The position numbers and the translations under genes are program-made. A stretch of 64,000 bases of DNA from Blautia pseudococcoides (lineage in GTDB: Bacteria > Bacillota > Clostridia > Lachnospirales > Lachnospiraceae): NCBI RefSeq assembly GCF_001689125.2, contig NZ_CP015405.2, positions 1,765,001 through 1,829,000 of the forward strand, in the 5' to 3' direction. Below the pieces are notes generated by a model. That model made no database searches. It was not told the origin of the DNA and saw only the letters and a list, made by a program, of their open reading frames with translations. Numbering within the stretch: the first letter of the stretch is position 1; every line of letters begins with the position of its first letter. This document shows, one piece after another, positions 8,888-20,008 of this stretch.

Positions 8888-10117
8888 CTATCTTGTGGCC
8901 GCTGCGATCTGCGGCGCTGCCACACTTTCATCCGGTACGTTGTCAATAACCTCATTTTCCTCTTTGATCTCCAACTGGCTATTGATCTCTGTCTGCCGTT
9001 TCAGTTTCTCCTTTAGCAGATCTTCATACTGGAATTCTTTTTCATATTCTATTTTTGCGTTTTCCATTTCCGTGTGATAATCAGCAATCTTCTGCCGGAT
9101 TTCCTCCGCCTCTTTATCCAGTCCATTTATGGTATTCTCCAGACGGACGATATTTACGGAATCGCTTTTTTTCAGTTCCACCTTATACAGCCCGCTTCCT
9201 TTCGCATACAGGGTTGCTCCCTCGGAATTTTTATTGAGGGCGATCTCCAATCCCTTATAAGTGCCAATGGAAAGCTCTTCATAAAGAATGGTATGTTCTA
9301 TAATGGCCCGGAGAAATTCCCCAGCCTCCTTAAGTTCTGTAAATTTCCGGTCCTTCAGGACGATCTCAAACAACGGATTCTTTTCCATTTCTACATTCCT
9401 GGTACGGATATCTCCCTCCAGCTTCTCCAGTTCCTTCTTTCTGGCCGCAATCCGCTGTGGATACTGGACGGTAAACGCATCCTGCAGAAGATACCTTTTC
9501 CCTTCATAAGCGGATTTTAAGACACGGAGCCTCGTTACCTCGTTGTCAACCTCCAGCTTTTCCAGGATTAAAGGGTTTCCCGAGGCTACCGCCTTGATCT
9601 CCGCAAAATTCAGAACGGTTTCGTCCACATCTTCACAATCCCTTGCCAGTTCCCAAAGATATGCATCAAAGGAGTTTTTCGTCACATACCGGTAGACACT
9701 TACCTCTTCATTTTTGTTTCCATGCCGAAGCCCCCTGCCTTCACGCTGTTCTATGGCCGAAGGCTTCCAGGGACAGTCGATATGATGCAGGGCAACAATC
9801 CTGTCCTGGATGTTGGTCCCGGTCCCCAGTTTATCCGTGCTTCCAAGAATGATCCTCTTTCTTCCGCTGCGCAGATCAGAAAACATCTGGTCCCTCTGCT
9901 CATCTGTTTTGGCATCGTGTATAAAGCAGATCTCTTCCTCCGGCACTCCTTTTAATACCAGTTCCTGCTTGATATAATCATATACCGTAAATAGTTTTCC
10001 ATTTCCCGGTGTCCCGATGTCGGAAAAGATGATCTGCGTTCCTTTTATCTCCATAGCATCGGTATATTCCTGGTAAATATTCCTTACTGCCTTATTCAGT
10101 TTGGAATCTTCATCCAC
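8888..10117 (-). CDS. ICE helicase, C-terminal part after a frameshift
   Basis: This frame continues the SNF2-like helicase started at 14067. It encodes helicase domain 2: YDYIKQEL, then [15 protein letters not shown] near residue 95 and the arginine-finger motif [11 protein letters not shown] near 125, followed by a coiled-coil tail of about 180 residues rich in Glu and Lys. It has no ribosome site; its first Met lies inside the overlap with the upstream frame (10096-10117). The true product would need the frameshift to be repaired or bypassed. The segment before MDEDSKLNK, read in this frame, gives SGFDAPV, which fits the family. Confidence 0.75.
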   Translation of the reverse strand: MDEDSKLNKAVRNIYQEYTDAMEIKGTQIIFSDIGTPGNGKLFTVYDYIKQELVLKGVPEEEICFIHDAKTDEQRDQMFSDLRSGRKRIILGSTDKLGTGTNIQDRIVALHHIDCPWKPSAIEQREGRGLRHGNKNEEVSVYRYVTKNSFDAYLWELARDCEDVDETVLNFAEIKAVASGNPLILEKLEVDNEVTRLRVLKSAYEGKRYLLQDAFTVQYPQRIAARKKELEKLEGDIRTRNVEMEKNPLFEIVLKDRKFTELKEAGEFLRAIIEHTILYEELSIGTYKGLEIALNKNSEGATLYAKGSGLYKVELKKSDSVNIVRLENTINGLDKEAEEIRQKIADYHTEMENAKIEYEKEFQYEDLLKEKLKRQTEINSQLEIKEENEVIDNVPDESVAAPQIAAATR

Positions 10118-13100
10118 CGGGGCATCAAATCCAGAAGCCTCGGGTCTGTCCCCAAAAGCCTTGCTTCCCCGGTAATCTTCAGCATATTATCTGTCCGTGG
10201 GTCTACCATGCCGTTATGGATAGCCTCCGCACGGCTTACCATTTCCTCCATGCGTGAACGCACATAGTCAGACGCCTCCGATTCTACAATGATGTACTTC
10301 CCGCCTTTCAGCTTCGGTTTTGGGATATCCAGCATTTCCGGCAGGATAATGTCCGCCACCTCTTTAAACATCATCATCAGTTCCGGCAGGTTCACAAATT
10401 TATTGAACCGGGTCCGCATCCGGTAACCGGTACCTTCCGGGGCCAGCTCCAATGCGGTTGTCACTTCTCCGAAGTTGGAAGCCCAGGCGTCAAAATTATA
10501 AATATTTTTCATCCTGAGCCGTGCTTCCTGTAAGAACACCTGCATGACATACAGCTCCGTCATGGAATTTGATATCGGTGTACCTGTTGCCATGACCACG
10601 CCCATTCCATGGTTGATCTCATTGATATATTGTACTTTCATGCGCATATCCATAGCCCTCTGGGAACCATTGGAGCCAATGCCGGCAATGTTGCTCATCT
10701 TTGTAAAAATTTCAAGGTTTTTGAACTGATGCGCTTCATCCACAAAAAGCGCATTTACCCCAAGTTCCTCAAAGCATACCACATGGTCCTTGATCTCCTC
10801 GTTGTTCATGCGCTCGATCTTATCCAGAAGCTGCTGCTTTTTTGTCTCCATCTGTTTTACGGACCAGTTTTTGCCTTCCTTCCTTTTTGCTGCATCAATC
10901 GCGTATACCAATTGCTGCACCTGTTTTTCTATCATTGCCTCCTGGCGCTCATTTGATACCGGAATCCTCTGGAACTGGGTATGCCCCACGATCACGCAGT
11001 CATAATCCCCTGTCGCGATCCGGGCAGTCAGCCGCCTCCTGTTTTCCTTCTGAAAATCCTCTTTTTTTGCGATCAGTATCTTCGCATTGGGAAATGTCCG
11101 GATAAATTCCGCTCCCATCTGGTAAGTCAAATGGTTCGGTACCGTGATCATCGGCTTGGTTGCGATCCCCAGCCGGCGCATTTCCATACAGGCACAAATC
11201 ATCTCGATACTTTTTCCGGCTCCCACCGCATGGGCTAACAGGGTATTCCCGCCCGATGATAAGATTCTCACCACTGCGTTTTTCTGATAAGGCCGAAGCT
11301 CGATCAGTGGGCTTAACCCCGGAAGCTGCAGGTAGGAACCGTCATATTCCCTCAGACGGATGCAGTTAAAGGTCTGGTTATAATAATCCACATATTTTTT
11401 CCTCCTCTCCGGGTCTTTAAAAATCCAATTCCGGAACTCCTCTTTTAACTGGTCTGCCTTATCCCGGGCAAGCATTGTCTCTTTTTTATTGATCACATAC
11501 CGGACCTTATCCCCATCCTCAATGCGGTCACGCACTGCGATCACACGGCCATTCATGATCTCTTCCGCAAGCGTGTAGGCATCTATACGGCTGGTTCCAA
11601 AGGTCTGCTGCGCAAGAATGGTATTCCACACAATTTGTTTGTTTTCGATATGGTAGGACATATCCATTTCAAGTCTCTCCACAGTCACGGCAAGCCGCAG
11701 CGGAGCTCTTCCCCTCTGGTATTTTTCCGGTGTCTGTAAAGTTTCATAAAGGAATTTTTCATAATCCTGCGTGTCAATCCAGGTAGTCCCCAGTTTCACT
11801 GATATCTCCGGTGCGGTCAGGTCCTTTGGCTGCACCCTCTCCAGTGCTTCCACATTTTGAGCGATAGCCATAGAACTTCCCACAAATTCCCGTGCCGCTG
11901 CTTTTCTTACTGCGTCATGGTAAGGGTTCGCCGGCACTTCAAAAGCCCCGTTCTCCACCATCTGCTGAAGCTCCCCGGAAGGAAATTCCAGTTCTTCTTT
12001 CTCCAAAAGCAGCACATACGCATTTTGCAGCTTTACAAACCAGGAAAGCATCTGGTACATTTTCTGCTGCTTTTTGATCGTTTCCAAATCCTCACTGTAA
12101 GGAATCCGGTCTTCCTCTGCCAGATGAGCGGTCAGGTCCCCAATTTCCTCCCAGTCAAACTGGATATTGGTAAATTCTTCCTCCGGGTCGTCTGCTCGCG
12201 AAATGTTCACGCCATCTTCCTGAATCTGAAATTCGTAAAACTCGTTGTCCAGGCGCGCCGCATGGTAGGATTGCGGTACTTCCCCATACTGCGTCAGCAC
12301 ATTTTTCAGAAACGCCGCTTTTTCTTCCCCGGTCAGGTTCGTACTGTAAATCCGGCAAATCATCTGGTTCAGGACATCCACACTGCTCTTGTGTCCATAA
12401 AATGCTTCCCCGATATCCAGGATTTTTACTTTTAACTGCTCCAGTTCATCCGTTTTCTCTTCTACGGCCTCCGGCTCACGTTCCGTATCCTCCACATACG
12501 CTTCGGTGTCCTCTTCATCTATTGCTGCGTCAGAAATGGATTCCAGCGGAAGGTAATTCCTTTCACGGATCAGGTTTTCGATACTTTCGCATACATCCTC
12601 CCAGGGCCAGTACCCTTCATACATGGAATCTTCCTGTGCCCAAAGCAGATAAAAACCGTCACGCCCGCCTTCATAAGACAGGAAGCTTTCTTTTGATTCC
12701 TTCCGTACCTCATCATCCCCATAAACCTCATGCAGATATTCCCCGCGTTCTTCACTATCCGGATTGTTGGCAAAAAACAGATACACCGCCTGTTTTGTTT
12801 CGTCATCTGTCATTTCCAGCAGGATGATCCGTTTCATTTCTTCCGTGACTTCCCCCGGCTGGATATCAGACAAAGCAAAAGGAACCGCCAAAGCGGTTCC
12901 CTCTTCCTGTTTCTGTTCCTCCTGCGGCATATCTTCCTGCTGCTGTGTTTTTGTTATCTCATCTGATGAATGACTTCCCTGATCACTTCTTCCTCGGCTT
13001 CCATCTCTGCCTGTGTTCGCAGGCCCGTCATTTTCATGGTATCGTATGGATTCACGTTGTCCTGTGCCATCCATGCCTGTACCAGTTTCTCCGCGATCTC

Positions 13101-14067
13101 TTCGTGCAGCGTTTCCGCCTGCTCCTGTACTTCCTGCATTTTCGGAAGAAGCATTCCCGACAGCAGCATCATCCCGTACCGGTCCGGATCGTTCTCCTGC
13201 AGGTCTCTGGCTGCCATCCTGCCGTACTTGCCCAGTGTTGCCATTACCGTTTCCTCGCTCATGGTCCCCTCCAATACGGGATATTGAAGGCCGTCCACTT
13301 CCCTGTACTGAATTCCTGTAATCCCTGCCATAATATGCACTCCTTTCCAAGTCAATGGTTTTCATGGTTTTTGATATTTCAAATAATACTTTTCCTGATA
13401 AATGGGAGACCAGCCGCCCCGCCCGGTATAGGATTTCTTCATTCTGGTACCGGCTGATAAGAGAAAAATCCAGTTCCCCGTCTGTAACACCGCACCTGCT
13501 TTCCACCGCATAAAGCGCGCTGTCCACAATGAACCTAGTAATCTCCATTTCCTCCAGTTCTGCCTCGGCACCGGTAAGTACCTTAAGCCTTTGCAGCGTT
13601 TTGGAAATTCCATCCTCTTCCCTTATCATAAACCAAACATACGTTCTTGTAAAGGTGTTTAGGGAATTTTTAAATTTTTTTTCTTTTTCGTAGATTTCCG
13701 GGAATAACATCTTCGCCAGCTTCCTCCGGTTCGTGCCGTTGACCGTCCAATTCCACGGACGCACACCCGGCCCTTTTGTGTCGGAAACGTCAAATACATG
13801 GGTCACATTTTCCCCAAACAGTTTTGACGGAAAAATTGCGATTCCCCTGCTTCCCCTCATGACAGGAAGGTTTAGTTCCATCCATTCATCAAACCCGGCA
13901 AGGACCGTAGCATCCGGCCTCTGCGCATATACCATACAGGTATTTAAGTAGTCCAACTGGTACAGCCTTCCCATACATTCCAGAAACTCCCTCCAGTTTT
14001 CCTCAGACTCGGAGATCATCGTAACTGTACGCTCATATAAGTCCTTTACTTTTGTGATGTGTTCCAT
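10096..14067 (-). CDS. ArdC-like / SNF2 helicase polyprotein of ICE, N-terminal part
   Basis: The 1323 residues start with an ArdC/LtrC-like domain (about 1-240: [32 protein letters not shown]), then a low-complexity Gly/Asn/Arg linker (about 260-370), a region of polyvalent-protein-associated segments, and a helicase domain 1 with GAGKS near residue 945 and the DEAH box near 1110. A frame end at 10096 cuts it before helicase domain 2, which follows in another frame. Relatives of 2,000 residues or more usually hold an adenine-methylase domain with NPPY/NPPF before the helicase; I see none here. The start follows AGGGGATG-type sequence. The role is probably plasmid/ICE DNA protection and processing on entry. 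Confidence 0.78.
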   Translation of the reverse strand: MEHITKVKDLYERTVTMISESEENWREFLECMGRLYQLDYLNTCMVYAQRPDATVLAGFDEWMELNLPVMRGSRGIAIFPSKLFGENVTHVFDVSDTKGPGVRPWNWTVNGTNRRKLAKMLFPEIYEKEKKFKNSLNTFTRTYVWFMIREEDGISKTLQRLKVLTGAEAELEEMEITRFIVDSALYAVESRCGVTDGELDFSLISRYQNEEILYRAGRLVSHLSGKVLFEISKTMKTIDLERSAYYGRDYRNSVQGSGRPSISRIGGDHERGNGNGNTGQVRQDGSQRPAGERSGPVRDDAAVGNASSENAGSTGAGGNAARRDRGETGTGMDGTGQRESIRYHENDGPANTGRDGSRGRSDQGSHSSDEITKTQQQEDMPQEEQKQEEGTALAVPFALSDIQPGEVTEEMKRIILLEMTDDETKQAVYLFFANNPDSEERGEYLHEVYGDDEVRKESKESFLSYEGGRDGFYLLWAQEDSMYEGYWPWEDVCESIENLIRERNYLPLESISDAAIDEEDTEAYVEDTEREPEAVEEKTDELEQLKVKILDIGEAFYGHKSSVDVLNQMICRIYSTNLTGEEKAAFLKNVLTQYGEVPQSYHAARLDNEFYEFQIQEDGVNISRADDPEEEFTNIQFDWEEIGDLTAHLAEEDRIPYSEDLETIKKQQKMYQMLSWFVKLQNAYVLLLEKEELEFPSGELQQMVENGAFEVPANPYHDAVRKAAAREFVGSSMAIAQNVEALERVQPKDLTAPEISVKLGTTWIDTQDYEKFLYETLQTPEKYQRGRAPLRLAVTVERLEMDMSYHIENKQIVWNTILAQQTFGTSRIDAYTLAEEIMNGRVIAVRDRIEDGDKVRYVINKKETMLARDKADQLKEEFRNWIFKDPERRKKYVDYYNQTFNCIRLREYDGSYLQLPGLSPLIELRPYQKNAVVRILSSGGNTLLAHAVGAGKSIEMICACMEMRRLGIATKPMITVPNHLTYQMGAEFIRTFPNAKILIAKKEDFQKENRRRLTARIATGDYDCVIVGHTQFQRIPVSNERQEAMIEKQVQQLVYAIDAAKRKEGKNWSVKQMETKKQQLLDKIERMNNEEIKDHVVCFEELGVNALFVDEAHQFKNLEIFTKMSNIAGIGSNGSQRAMDMRMKVQYINEINHGMGVVMATGTPISNSMTELYVMQVFLQEARLRMKNIYNFDAWASNFGEVTTALELAPEGTGYRMRTRFNKFVNLPELMMMFKEVADIILPEMLDIPKPKLKGGKYIIVESEASDYVRSRMEEMVSRAEAIHNGMVDPRTDNMLKITGEARLLGTDPRLLDLMPRWMKIPN

Positions 14068-14081
14068 ACATCCCCTCCTCT

Positions 14082-14678
14082 CTATCTGTGCATGTGCGGC
14101 ATTCCCATCTCAAACAGGCTTATCTGCCCGCCCTTTTCTTCCACTGGAATGTGTTTCTGTTTCTCTTCCTTTAAGAGCATTTCTCCAATCCGCACACGGC
14201 AGTCCCGGAAGCTCTCCATATACATTTCGGGATATTTAAAGTGCCGGCGCAGTGTGAGAAAATCCTTATGTTCCAATGCGTATTTAAGCCCCTTTGCGTA
14301 ACCAATCACATTATCTATACTGCTGTGTTTGATGGTCTCCCGTGAGAGGGAATCCCTAACCTGACACAGATACTGATAATTTTCATCCGCCAGATACTGC
14401 CGGTATCTCTGGATTCCTCCATACCACAGGGCTTTTGGCCGCGCCATATAGTTTTCCGGAACTTCCGGGGGAAGGGGCCGGAAATACTCTTCCGGCATTT
14501 CCCCGCCTGCCTTTTCCAGTTCCTTTTTATCATACACGATCCGTCCTCTTGCCCCGTTAATGCCCGTCCCATCCGGATAGCCGGGGTCACTCCAGCCTTC
14601 CTTCCACCTCGTAAACCAGCATTCGTAATCTTTTTTTAACTCTTCTGCGTAATCTGCCGTATTTCCTTTTCTTCCCAT
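14082..14678 (-). CDS. Conserved ICE protein of unknown function
   Basis: With the start at [10 protein letters not shown] (AGGTAGGAAAA in front) the protein has 198 residues. It is soluble, rich in charged and aromatic residues, and holds [15 protein letters not shown] near the start and [15 protein letters not shown] in the second half. The C-terminus [12 protein letters not shown] resembles the short SLFE-type tail seen on many mobile-element proteins, which can bind the sliding clamp; that is an inference. It lies 15 bases before the helicase start and 9 bases behind the DpnD-like gene. Confidence 0.7.
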   Translation of the reverse strand: MGRKGNTADYAEELKKDYECWFTRWKEGWSDPGYPDGTGINGARGRIVYDKKELEKAGGEMPEEYFRPLPPEVPENYMARPKALWYGGIQRYRQYLADENYQYLCQVRDSLSRETIKHSSIDNVIGYAKGLKYALEHKDFLTLRRHFKYPEMYMESFRDCRVRIGEMLLKEEKQKHIPVEEKGGQISLFEMGMPHMHR

Positions 14679-14686
14679 GTTTTTTC

Positions 14687-14887
14687 CTACCTGTTCTGTT
14701 CCCGCGTGTGCGGAACTTCCCGGCACTTAAACTCATGGTCAAAAAAATCATCCGCTTCAAGAACGATCTCCCCCGCTCGGTATCTTGCTTCTACCATATC
14801 CTGTGCTTCTTCTTCACTGGCCGCCCGCTGCCTTACCTTGCGCTGCAGGATTTCCCGTATTGTAACCTCATACTCTTTTTCTTCCAT
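14687..14887 (-). CDS. DpnD/PcfM-like small protein
   Basis: The 66 residues follow the DpnD/PcfM pattern: a short beta strand (YEVTIREIL), RKVRQRAASEEEAQDMVEARY and GEIVLEADDFFDHEF. Such proteins occur in conjugative elements and DpnII-type loci; their function is not established. It lies 11 bases behind the NlpC/P60 gene, in the same direction, and is part of one long transfer-region operon. Confidence 0.75.
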   Translation of the reverse strand: MEEKEYEVTIREILQRKVRQRAASEEEAQDMVEARYRAGEIVLEADDFFDHEFKCREVPHTREQNR

Positions 14888-14897
14888 AATGCCTCCT

Positions 14898-17054
14898 TTA
14901 CTGCCCTAAACTGGGCCTTCCATATAAACCAACATTTGTTGGAATAAACGGGTCGTTTACTACACCCCTTGCCGTATTTGCTGCATGGACCATCCTGCCG
15001 TTTCCGATATAGATCGCCACATGGGAGATATTGAGGAACTCCCCATTATTCTCATAAGAATAGAAAATAAGGTCTCCCGGCTCCAGCATATACTCCGTTA
15101 CTTCCAGTCCATGATCCACAATATATTTTCCCTGGGTAGATGCAGTAGCTGGAAGCGTAATACCAAATTCCGCATAGCATCTCTGTACCAGGGAACTGCA
15201 GTCATAGAATCCTTCCTCATATCTCCTTTCCTGGCTGTACTGGCAGCCGACTTTGGTAAGGGCAAGATTCGCAACATCACTTCCCACTCCAAAGGACGGG
15301 ATCTCACTGCGGAATTCCTCACTCATTGCTTCACGCAGGAGCTCTTCCTGCTCCTCCGTTAATTTTCCAAGTGCGATGTAGTCCTCGTAATCCATGTTTT
15401 TCACATAACTGCCTCTTCTTGTAATGGATATGGTATTTTCATCCCCGTCAGCCAGAAACGCCTCCATTGTCTGGTGTCCCCAGTTGGTAGCTGTCCCGTG
15501 GTCATCAAAGTAAATATCAAACTGCACACCATACTGGTCAAAGTTTCCAGTGTCTTCTACTACATATTCTGTCCCATTCATAATGATCTTCGTCCCCATC
15601 GGCACAAAGGGATTGGATGCATCCACCGCAAGAGTATGGTTTGCTGTCGGCATGACGCCGGAAGCCGTAGGACCGCCGGACCAGACACCGCAGCAGATCG
15701 GACAGGAGCAGTAGGCGCTTGTGACTACATTCCCCAAAGACTGTCCCGCCTGGATCGTAGTTGTTACCGTAGTATCTTCAAAGCTGTTCATCTCGTCAAA
15801 GATTTCTTTCAGCAGGCGCTTATGTTCCTCGTCCATCACAATCCCCAAATCCCCGGTACCATACTGCACCATATAGACCATTAAGGTATCCATATAGTTG
15901 CTCACATAATTCCCATCCTTCTCATGCAGATAAGAGATCGCCCCATTTTCCCCGGCATTTGCCGAAACGCTCTGGTTAAATTCCATATAATATCCGCCCA
16001 ATACCTCCTGTATGGACGGTGTTTCATCGGACGGATTTTCCATAAACGCCCCTAAAGGGGAACAGTAAAGAAGCATAACGATCAACACTACCGGGAATGC
16101 TGCCATAAACAGAATCCCGAACAGGGGAGCGAGCAGCGCCCCGATAAATTTCACAACCTGAACCATGACAAAAGACGCCTTCATCCGGACAATATCTTTT
16201 GCCGTCTGAAGGAGGCTGTCCTGTTCTCCGGAACCGGTCAGCTTATTAATGATGTACTGTATCTTCCGCTGGCGTACTGCCTGTTTATTCTGCTTCTCTA
16301 CAATGCCCTTTTTCTTCTTTTGCAGTTCCTTCCGAAGCTGTTTGTTGGAAATCTTCTGGTCCGCCTGCTTTATTTTCAATTTCTCTTCTGCTTGCGCATA
16401 TTTTCTTTTTTCTCCTATGCTGCTAAACGGACGGTTGGCCGCTGTCATAACCGAAAGTGCTTCATTAGCTTCCTCCCCGCCCTCCAACTGGGTAAGGATT
16501 GCTTTGCCTCCCTGTTTTACACCCTTTATCGCTATTTCATTTTTTCCGGGATGTATTTTCGGGGTCTCTGAAAGGGACTTTACCTTTTTCCTTCTTTTGA
16601 AGTTCTCTTTTGCTTCCCCATTTGTCAGAGCACCTGCCTTCTGCATGGTTTCAGAGCTTACCGGGACAGCCTTCGCCCCTGCAGGCGGGGATTTCTCCCT
16701 GCCCGACAAAGGTATGTTGTGGTTCGCCGGATTCCTGGCATCCGTTTTCTTCGTGGCTGCTGCAGCATTCTTTTGATATGCCGGCAGGCTGCTCTTTCCG
16801 TCCCTTCCGGTTCTCTTTTGCGCTCCCGCGTCCCGGGCTTTATTTCCAGCCTGGGATTCTGCCAGAGGATTTTTTTCTCCCAGATTTTTTCCTTCCGGTT
16901 TCTTATTTCCAAAGAAGTCCGAACTGTCTTTTACATGAAAGGACGTCCGGTCTTCCGCTCTGGCAGATATGAGATTTTTCTTATGTATGGATACCTCCGC
17001 TTCCTTCTTAATTTTTACTTCCGGGGTTTTCTCTTTTACGATCTTAATATCCAT
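14898..17054 (-). CDS. CD1108-type conjugation lytic protein with 3D-like and NlpC/P60 domains
   Basis: This 718-residue protein has a long charged cytoplasmic head (about 1-280, rich in Lys/Glu), a membrane segment at about 290-330 (LFGILFMAAFPVVLIVMLLY), an outer domain with AYCSCPICCG and VEDTG resembling a 3D/double-psi barrel (about 445-550), and a C-terminal NlpC/P60 peptidase (about 590-718). The peptidase shows catalytic Cys in FYDCSSL and His in ISHVAIYIG. It would open peptidoglycan to let the transfer channel through. It overlaps the upstream gene by 11 bases. The protein looks intact, unlike many of its neighbours. Confidence 0.85.
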   Translation of the reverse strand: MDIKIVKEKTPEVKIKKEAEVSIHKKNLISARAEDRTSFHVKDSSDFFGNKKPEGKNLGEKNPLAESQAGNKARDAGAQKRTGRDGKSSLPAYQKNAAAATKKTDARNPANHNIPLSGREKSPPAGAKAVPVSSETMQKAGALTNGEAKENFKRRKKVKSLSETPKIHPGKNEIAIKGVKQGGKAILTQLEGGEEANEALSVMTAANRPFSSIGEKRKYAQAEEKLKIKQADQKISNKQLRKELQKKKKGIVEKQNKQAVRQRKIQYIINKLTGSGEQDSLLQTAKDIVRMKASFVMVQVVKFIGALLAPLFGILFMAAFPVVLIVMLLYCSPLGAFMENPSDETPSIQEVLGGYYMEFNQSVSANAGENGAISYLHEKDGNYVSNYMDTLMVYMVQYGTGDLGIVMDEEHKRLLKEIFDEMNSFEDTTVTTTIQAGQSLGNVVTSAYCSCPICCGVWSGGPTASGVMPTANHTLAVDASNPFVPMGTKIIMNGTEYVVEDTGNFDQYGVQFDIYFDDHGTATNWGHQTMEAFLADGDENTISITRRGSYVKNMDYEDYIALGKLTEEQEELLREAMSEEFRSEIPSFGVGSDVANLALTKVGCQYSQERRYEEGFYDCSSLVQRCYAEFGITLPATASTQGKYIVDHGLEVTEYMLEPGDLIFYSYENNGEFLNISHVAIYIGNGRMVHAANTARGVVNDPFIPTNVGLYGRPSLGQ

Positions 17055-17583
17055 AGCCCGCCTCCTTCACAAGCTCCACCTTGTACCAGAGGCTTCCGAA
17101 CAGATATCCGCAGATCTCTCTTCCTTCCCTTTTTGCCAATTTCTCCGGCAGACAATAGCCCGGTTTCTTCGTTTTTCCTATTTCCCGGTAAGCATCTGAC
17201 AAATCCCCCAGAAATTCCACATAATCGTCCTCTGTCAGTATATACTGGCTGCTGAATATAACCTCCTCCAGCATATCTTTTTCGATCAGCTTGTCGATAT
17301 CCTCCGGTGACAGGGGTGGCCCAAGCCGGTCATAGGCTTTTTCCTTTAAAAAAGAAAACTGATAAAATTCCCTCTGCTCCGGCAGGAGTTTCTGGACCAT
17401 TTTCCCGTAAAACAAAAAAATGGCATCCGCAGTCAGCAATGCAGATACCGTCTGTTCTTCACTTTTTCTCCTGGATTCCTCTTCCGATTCATACATCTCC
17501 GGTTCCGGAAGCTGTACCGCCAGTTCCCATGCATCGTATTGCAGTCCATAGGAAATCCTGTATTTTCCCCTGATGCTTCTCAC
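17044..17583 (-). CDS. ICE-encoded hypothetical protein
   Basis: The 179-residue soluble protein starts MRSIRGKYRISYGLQ and is rich in Glu in the first third. I recognise no domain. It overlaps the start of the CD1108-type gene by 11 bases, so the two are translated together and it may act with the transfer apparatus. An AGGTGAGAAGC sequence precedes the ATG. Confidence 0.65.
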   Translation of the reverse strand: MRSIRGKYRISYGLQYDAWELAVQLPEPEMYESEEESRRKSEEQTVSALLTADAIFLFYGKMVQKLLPEQREFYQFSFLKEKAYDRLGPPLSPEDIDKLIEKDMLEEVIFSSQYILTEDDYVEFLGDLSDAYREIGKTKKPGYCLPEKLAKREGREICGYLFGSLWYKVELVKEAGYGY

Positions 17584-17606
17584 CTCCCTACTACACTGAA
17601 AAACCG

Positions 17607-18500
17607 TCAGTAATACACTTCATTGGTCTCTTCATTGAACTGTAATTTATACTGTCCCGGAATGGTATCATCCTCCATCCACCACCGGAATACGCTTTCT
17701 GCGTCAACCCATCCCCCGGTTGAATCATCTTTTCCCTCCAGTTTCTGTACAAGGAGCATCTTTTCAAACGCCCTTTTGTATGCACGTTCATAGGTCGGAA
17801 AAAGGGCAAATTCCCGGTACCGGTGTTTGCCTGCCATCGGGCAGCCGATACATCCGACTCTGTAAAATCCCATTTCATAAAGGGGATTGATTGGAATTTT
17901 CTCAGACTGGATGTAATCCCATACGTCCCGGTCACTCCAGTCCACAATCGGATTACAGATATGTTTGCTCCGAACCCGGCAGGATTCAAATAACTGTCTC
18001 CTGTTATCATTATCGTTGTTCAAAATCAGCTTTTTTGTCTGGTCTCTGTCAAAGGCTTCATAAATGCCTCTGCCAGCTTTCCTCTTCCGGCTCTCGGCCC
18101 ATCGAACACCTGTAGTAATAAACCGCCCGACTCCGCTCCCTTCCTTTAGTACCTCACAGCAGTACCGCGCAAGGCGGGTAGGCGGGATTTTCTTTTGTGG
18201 GATCAGGCTCCACATGGTAACTCGTTTCCCCTTATAATAAGGATATTGAATTTCACATGGAATGCCTGCTGCCTCTGCAACGCGAAAACGCTCCCGGATA
18301 TACAAAATCGTCTGGGGAGCGTCTGCTGTAGTTAAATTGTGTATGATCTCATAGGGAACGCCGGAACGTCTGACAAGCTCCCGGCATACCGCACTATCTT
18401 TTCCCCCGCTGTCTGTAACCAGCAGCGGTTTTCCATAATGGTTCAGCGCCATTTCGCTGGCAGCCTGAATCCGTTTGATCGCTGTTCTCTCTAAATCCAA
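17607..18500 (-). CDS. PAPS reductase-family (PP-loop) protein of ICE
   Basis: The 297 residues show the PP-loop SGGKDSA at about residues 31-37, RYCCEVLK in the middle, WSDRDVWDYI near 185 and the Cys pair GCIGCP near 210. PP-loop enzymes bind ATP and adenylate or reduce a substrate; ICE and DndC-like members have no proven substrate. The start is uncertain: the frame opens at a TTG without ribosome site, while coding-like codons (VKDIFTPFR) continue upstream. An ATG with GGAG nearby at 18556 is in another frame, so a small indel at the 5' end may have damaged the gene. It follows the YodL gene directly. Confidence 0.75.
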   Translation of the reverse strand: MDLERTAIKRIQAASEMALNHYGKPLLVTDSGGKDSAVCRELVRRSGVPYEIIHNLTTADAPQTILYIRERFRVAEAAGIPCEIQYPYYKGKRVTMWSLIPQKKIPPTRLARYCCEVLKEGSGVGRFITTGVRWAESRKRKAGRGIYEAFDRDQTKKLILNNDNDNRRQLFESCRVRSKHICNPIVDWSDRDVWDYIQSEKIPINPLYEMGFYRVGCIGCPMAGKHRYREFALFPTYERAYKRAFEKMLLVQKLEGKDDSTGGWVDAESVFRWWMEDDTIPGQYKLQFNEETNEVYY

Positions 18501-18560
18501 TCGAAAAGGAGTGAAGATATCTTTTACCCGGCCGGAACTCCGCCTCCTTTCTCCATTTGG

Positions 18561-19916
18561 TTATCTTTTTTTCACACTTGGTTCATATCCATTCTTCGCA
18601 TATTCCTCTACGGTCATGCCATACTTTTTCGCTTCTGCCTCAATCTCCTGCATAACCTGCTCCCGGTATGTTTTTTTCTCTTTTGTCTCTTCATAATCTT
18701 TAATATCCGGCATCTTCGGAAGTGTGCCGCCCTGAGACAACGCCCGCCGGCTTTCTTCTATGAATGCAGCTAAATCCCTCTGGTATCCGCACCTTACTTC
18801 CTGTCTATCTGTCGCTATGGGAATTTTTTCACTGATATTCTGCTCTTCTTTTAAGGCTTCCTCTATGGCATAGAGATTGCAGTAATATTTTAAAAACGGA
18901 AGCAATTCATCACGCGTATATTCACAGGCTTCTTTTAGGGACCTGGCAGCTTCCCCCTTCATTGCTTCCAACATCTGCTCTCCCTCCTCCGTTTCCAGAT
19001 AGTATTTTGAGAATGTCTCGATATGGTTCAGAAGGCTTCCCTCCCCATCCCCAAAATCCTGCCTTCCTTCATAAGTAGAACGTTCTCCTTCCATCTGATA
19101 ATAGATGATAAACGCGGTCTTATCATAGCCACCTTCCCCTTTTTTCCTGTTATTCTCTACACGCTCCTGATCTAATTTACCAAACAACGGGTCTGCCTCC
19201 TCTATCGGTATATCATCCCTCTCTTCCATGCCTGCTGATTCACTGAAACGGATATAAATAAACGGGGATAATGCTGCCGGCCACTGGATATCTGCGTTTT
19301 CAAGCAGACCGCGAATCTCCCTAACTTCTGCCCCCACTTCCGGGAATTGTTCTAAATTGCCAGTATTCAGCCAGTCCAGGTACTCCTTTTTCCCATGTTC
19401 CGTGAGTATCTGCATGGTAATTTTCTTCTCCTGAACAGCGGCATCCGGGTAAAAGTGATCGTAAGAATCCATATCCAGTTTCCGCTGCAGGTCATTGATC
19501 TTCTTTGCCAGCTCCGCAGCGTCCACCACAATCTCCGCCTTTTTCAGCAGCCCCTTCGTGTCCACTACCGTAATATCCGTTCCTAAAGCAGCCAGTTCCC
19601 TTGCAGCTTCCATAACCTGAGGATATTTTTCGATTCCATACATCATTTGCAAAGAATCAACATCCAGCGTCTGCCACGTAAGGAGCTGGTATTCCGACGT
19701 ATATTCCCTCTCGTTTGGATCGTGTATATGAATACCGATCCCTTTTCCGGCATTCAACCGGTCCGAGGGAATCTTATCGTAATATTCCAATGCTTCTTTT
19801 ATGGTCGGAATATCCTCCATGTACTCCCCATACCGCAAAAACTCCATACATTCCGCTACAAAATAAGTGACCTGAACACCGTTGGCGGCATTCTCGCCCA
19901 TCTTAGCAGTTTCCAC
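18561..19916 (-). CDS. YodL-domain ICE protein
   Basis: The protein has about 451 residues. Residues 35-90 (IPTIKEALEYYDKIPSDRL, GIGIHIHD) match the YodL-like polyvalent-protein-associated domain; the rest is acidic with predicted helices and a C-terminal basic tail. The start is read as GTG at 19916, because AAAGGAGGC lies 6 bases upstream and would itself be inside the longer frame beginning at 19934. Such domains are found in ICE polyproteins along with helicases and antirestriction factors. The right end of an IS3-family element lies only about 37 bases upstream, so the native promoter has been displaced. Confidence 0.68.
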   Translation of the reverse strand: METAKMGENAANGVQVTYFVAECMEFLRYGEYMEDIPTIKEALEYYDKIPSDRLNAGKGIGIHIHDPNEREYTSEYQLLTWQTLDVDSLQMMYGIEKYPQVMEAARELAALGTDITVVDTKGLLKKAEIVVDAAELAKKINDLQRKLDMDSYDHFYPDAAVQEKKITMQILTEHGKKEYLDWLNTGNLEQFPEVGAEVREIRGLLENADIQWPAALSPFIYIRFSESAGMEERDDIPIEEADPLFGKLDQERVENNRKKGEGGYDKTAFIIYYQMEGERSTYEGRQDFGDGEGSLLNHIETFSKYYLETEEGEQMLEAMKGEAARSLKEACEYTRDELLPFLKYYCNLYAIEEALKEEQNISEKIPIATDRQEVRCGYQRDLAAFIEESRRALSQGGTLPKMPDIKDYEETKEKKTYREQVMQEIEAEAKKYGMTVEEYAKNGYEPSVKKR

Positions 19917-20008
19917 ACATCTGCCTCCTTTCATTTTTTACAACAAAAAAAGTGTACCGACCCCCAAAAGTTAGACCTATAATCTAATGATTGGAGGTCG
20001 GTATTTTT

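Noticed and set aside
11857..12435. 192-codon plus-strand ORF inside the helicase gene
   Set aside because: It is antisense to a long gene with clear helicase motifs, has no ribosome site, and its Arg/Phe/His-rich composition is typical of a shadow frame.
13362..13613. Minus-strand ORF in a third frame within the ArdC-like region
   Set aside because: It overlaps a frame whose translation continues the ArdC-like domain, and it has no site of its own.
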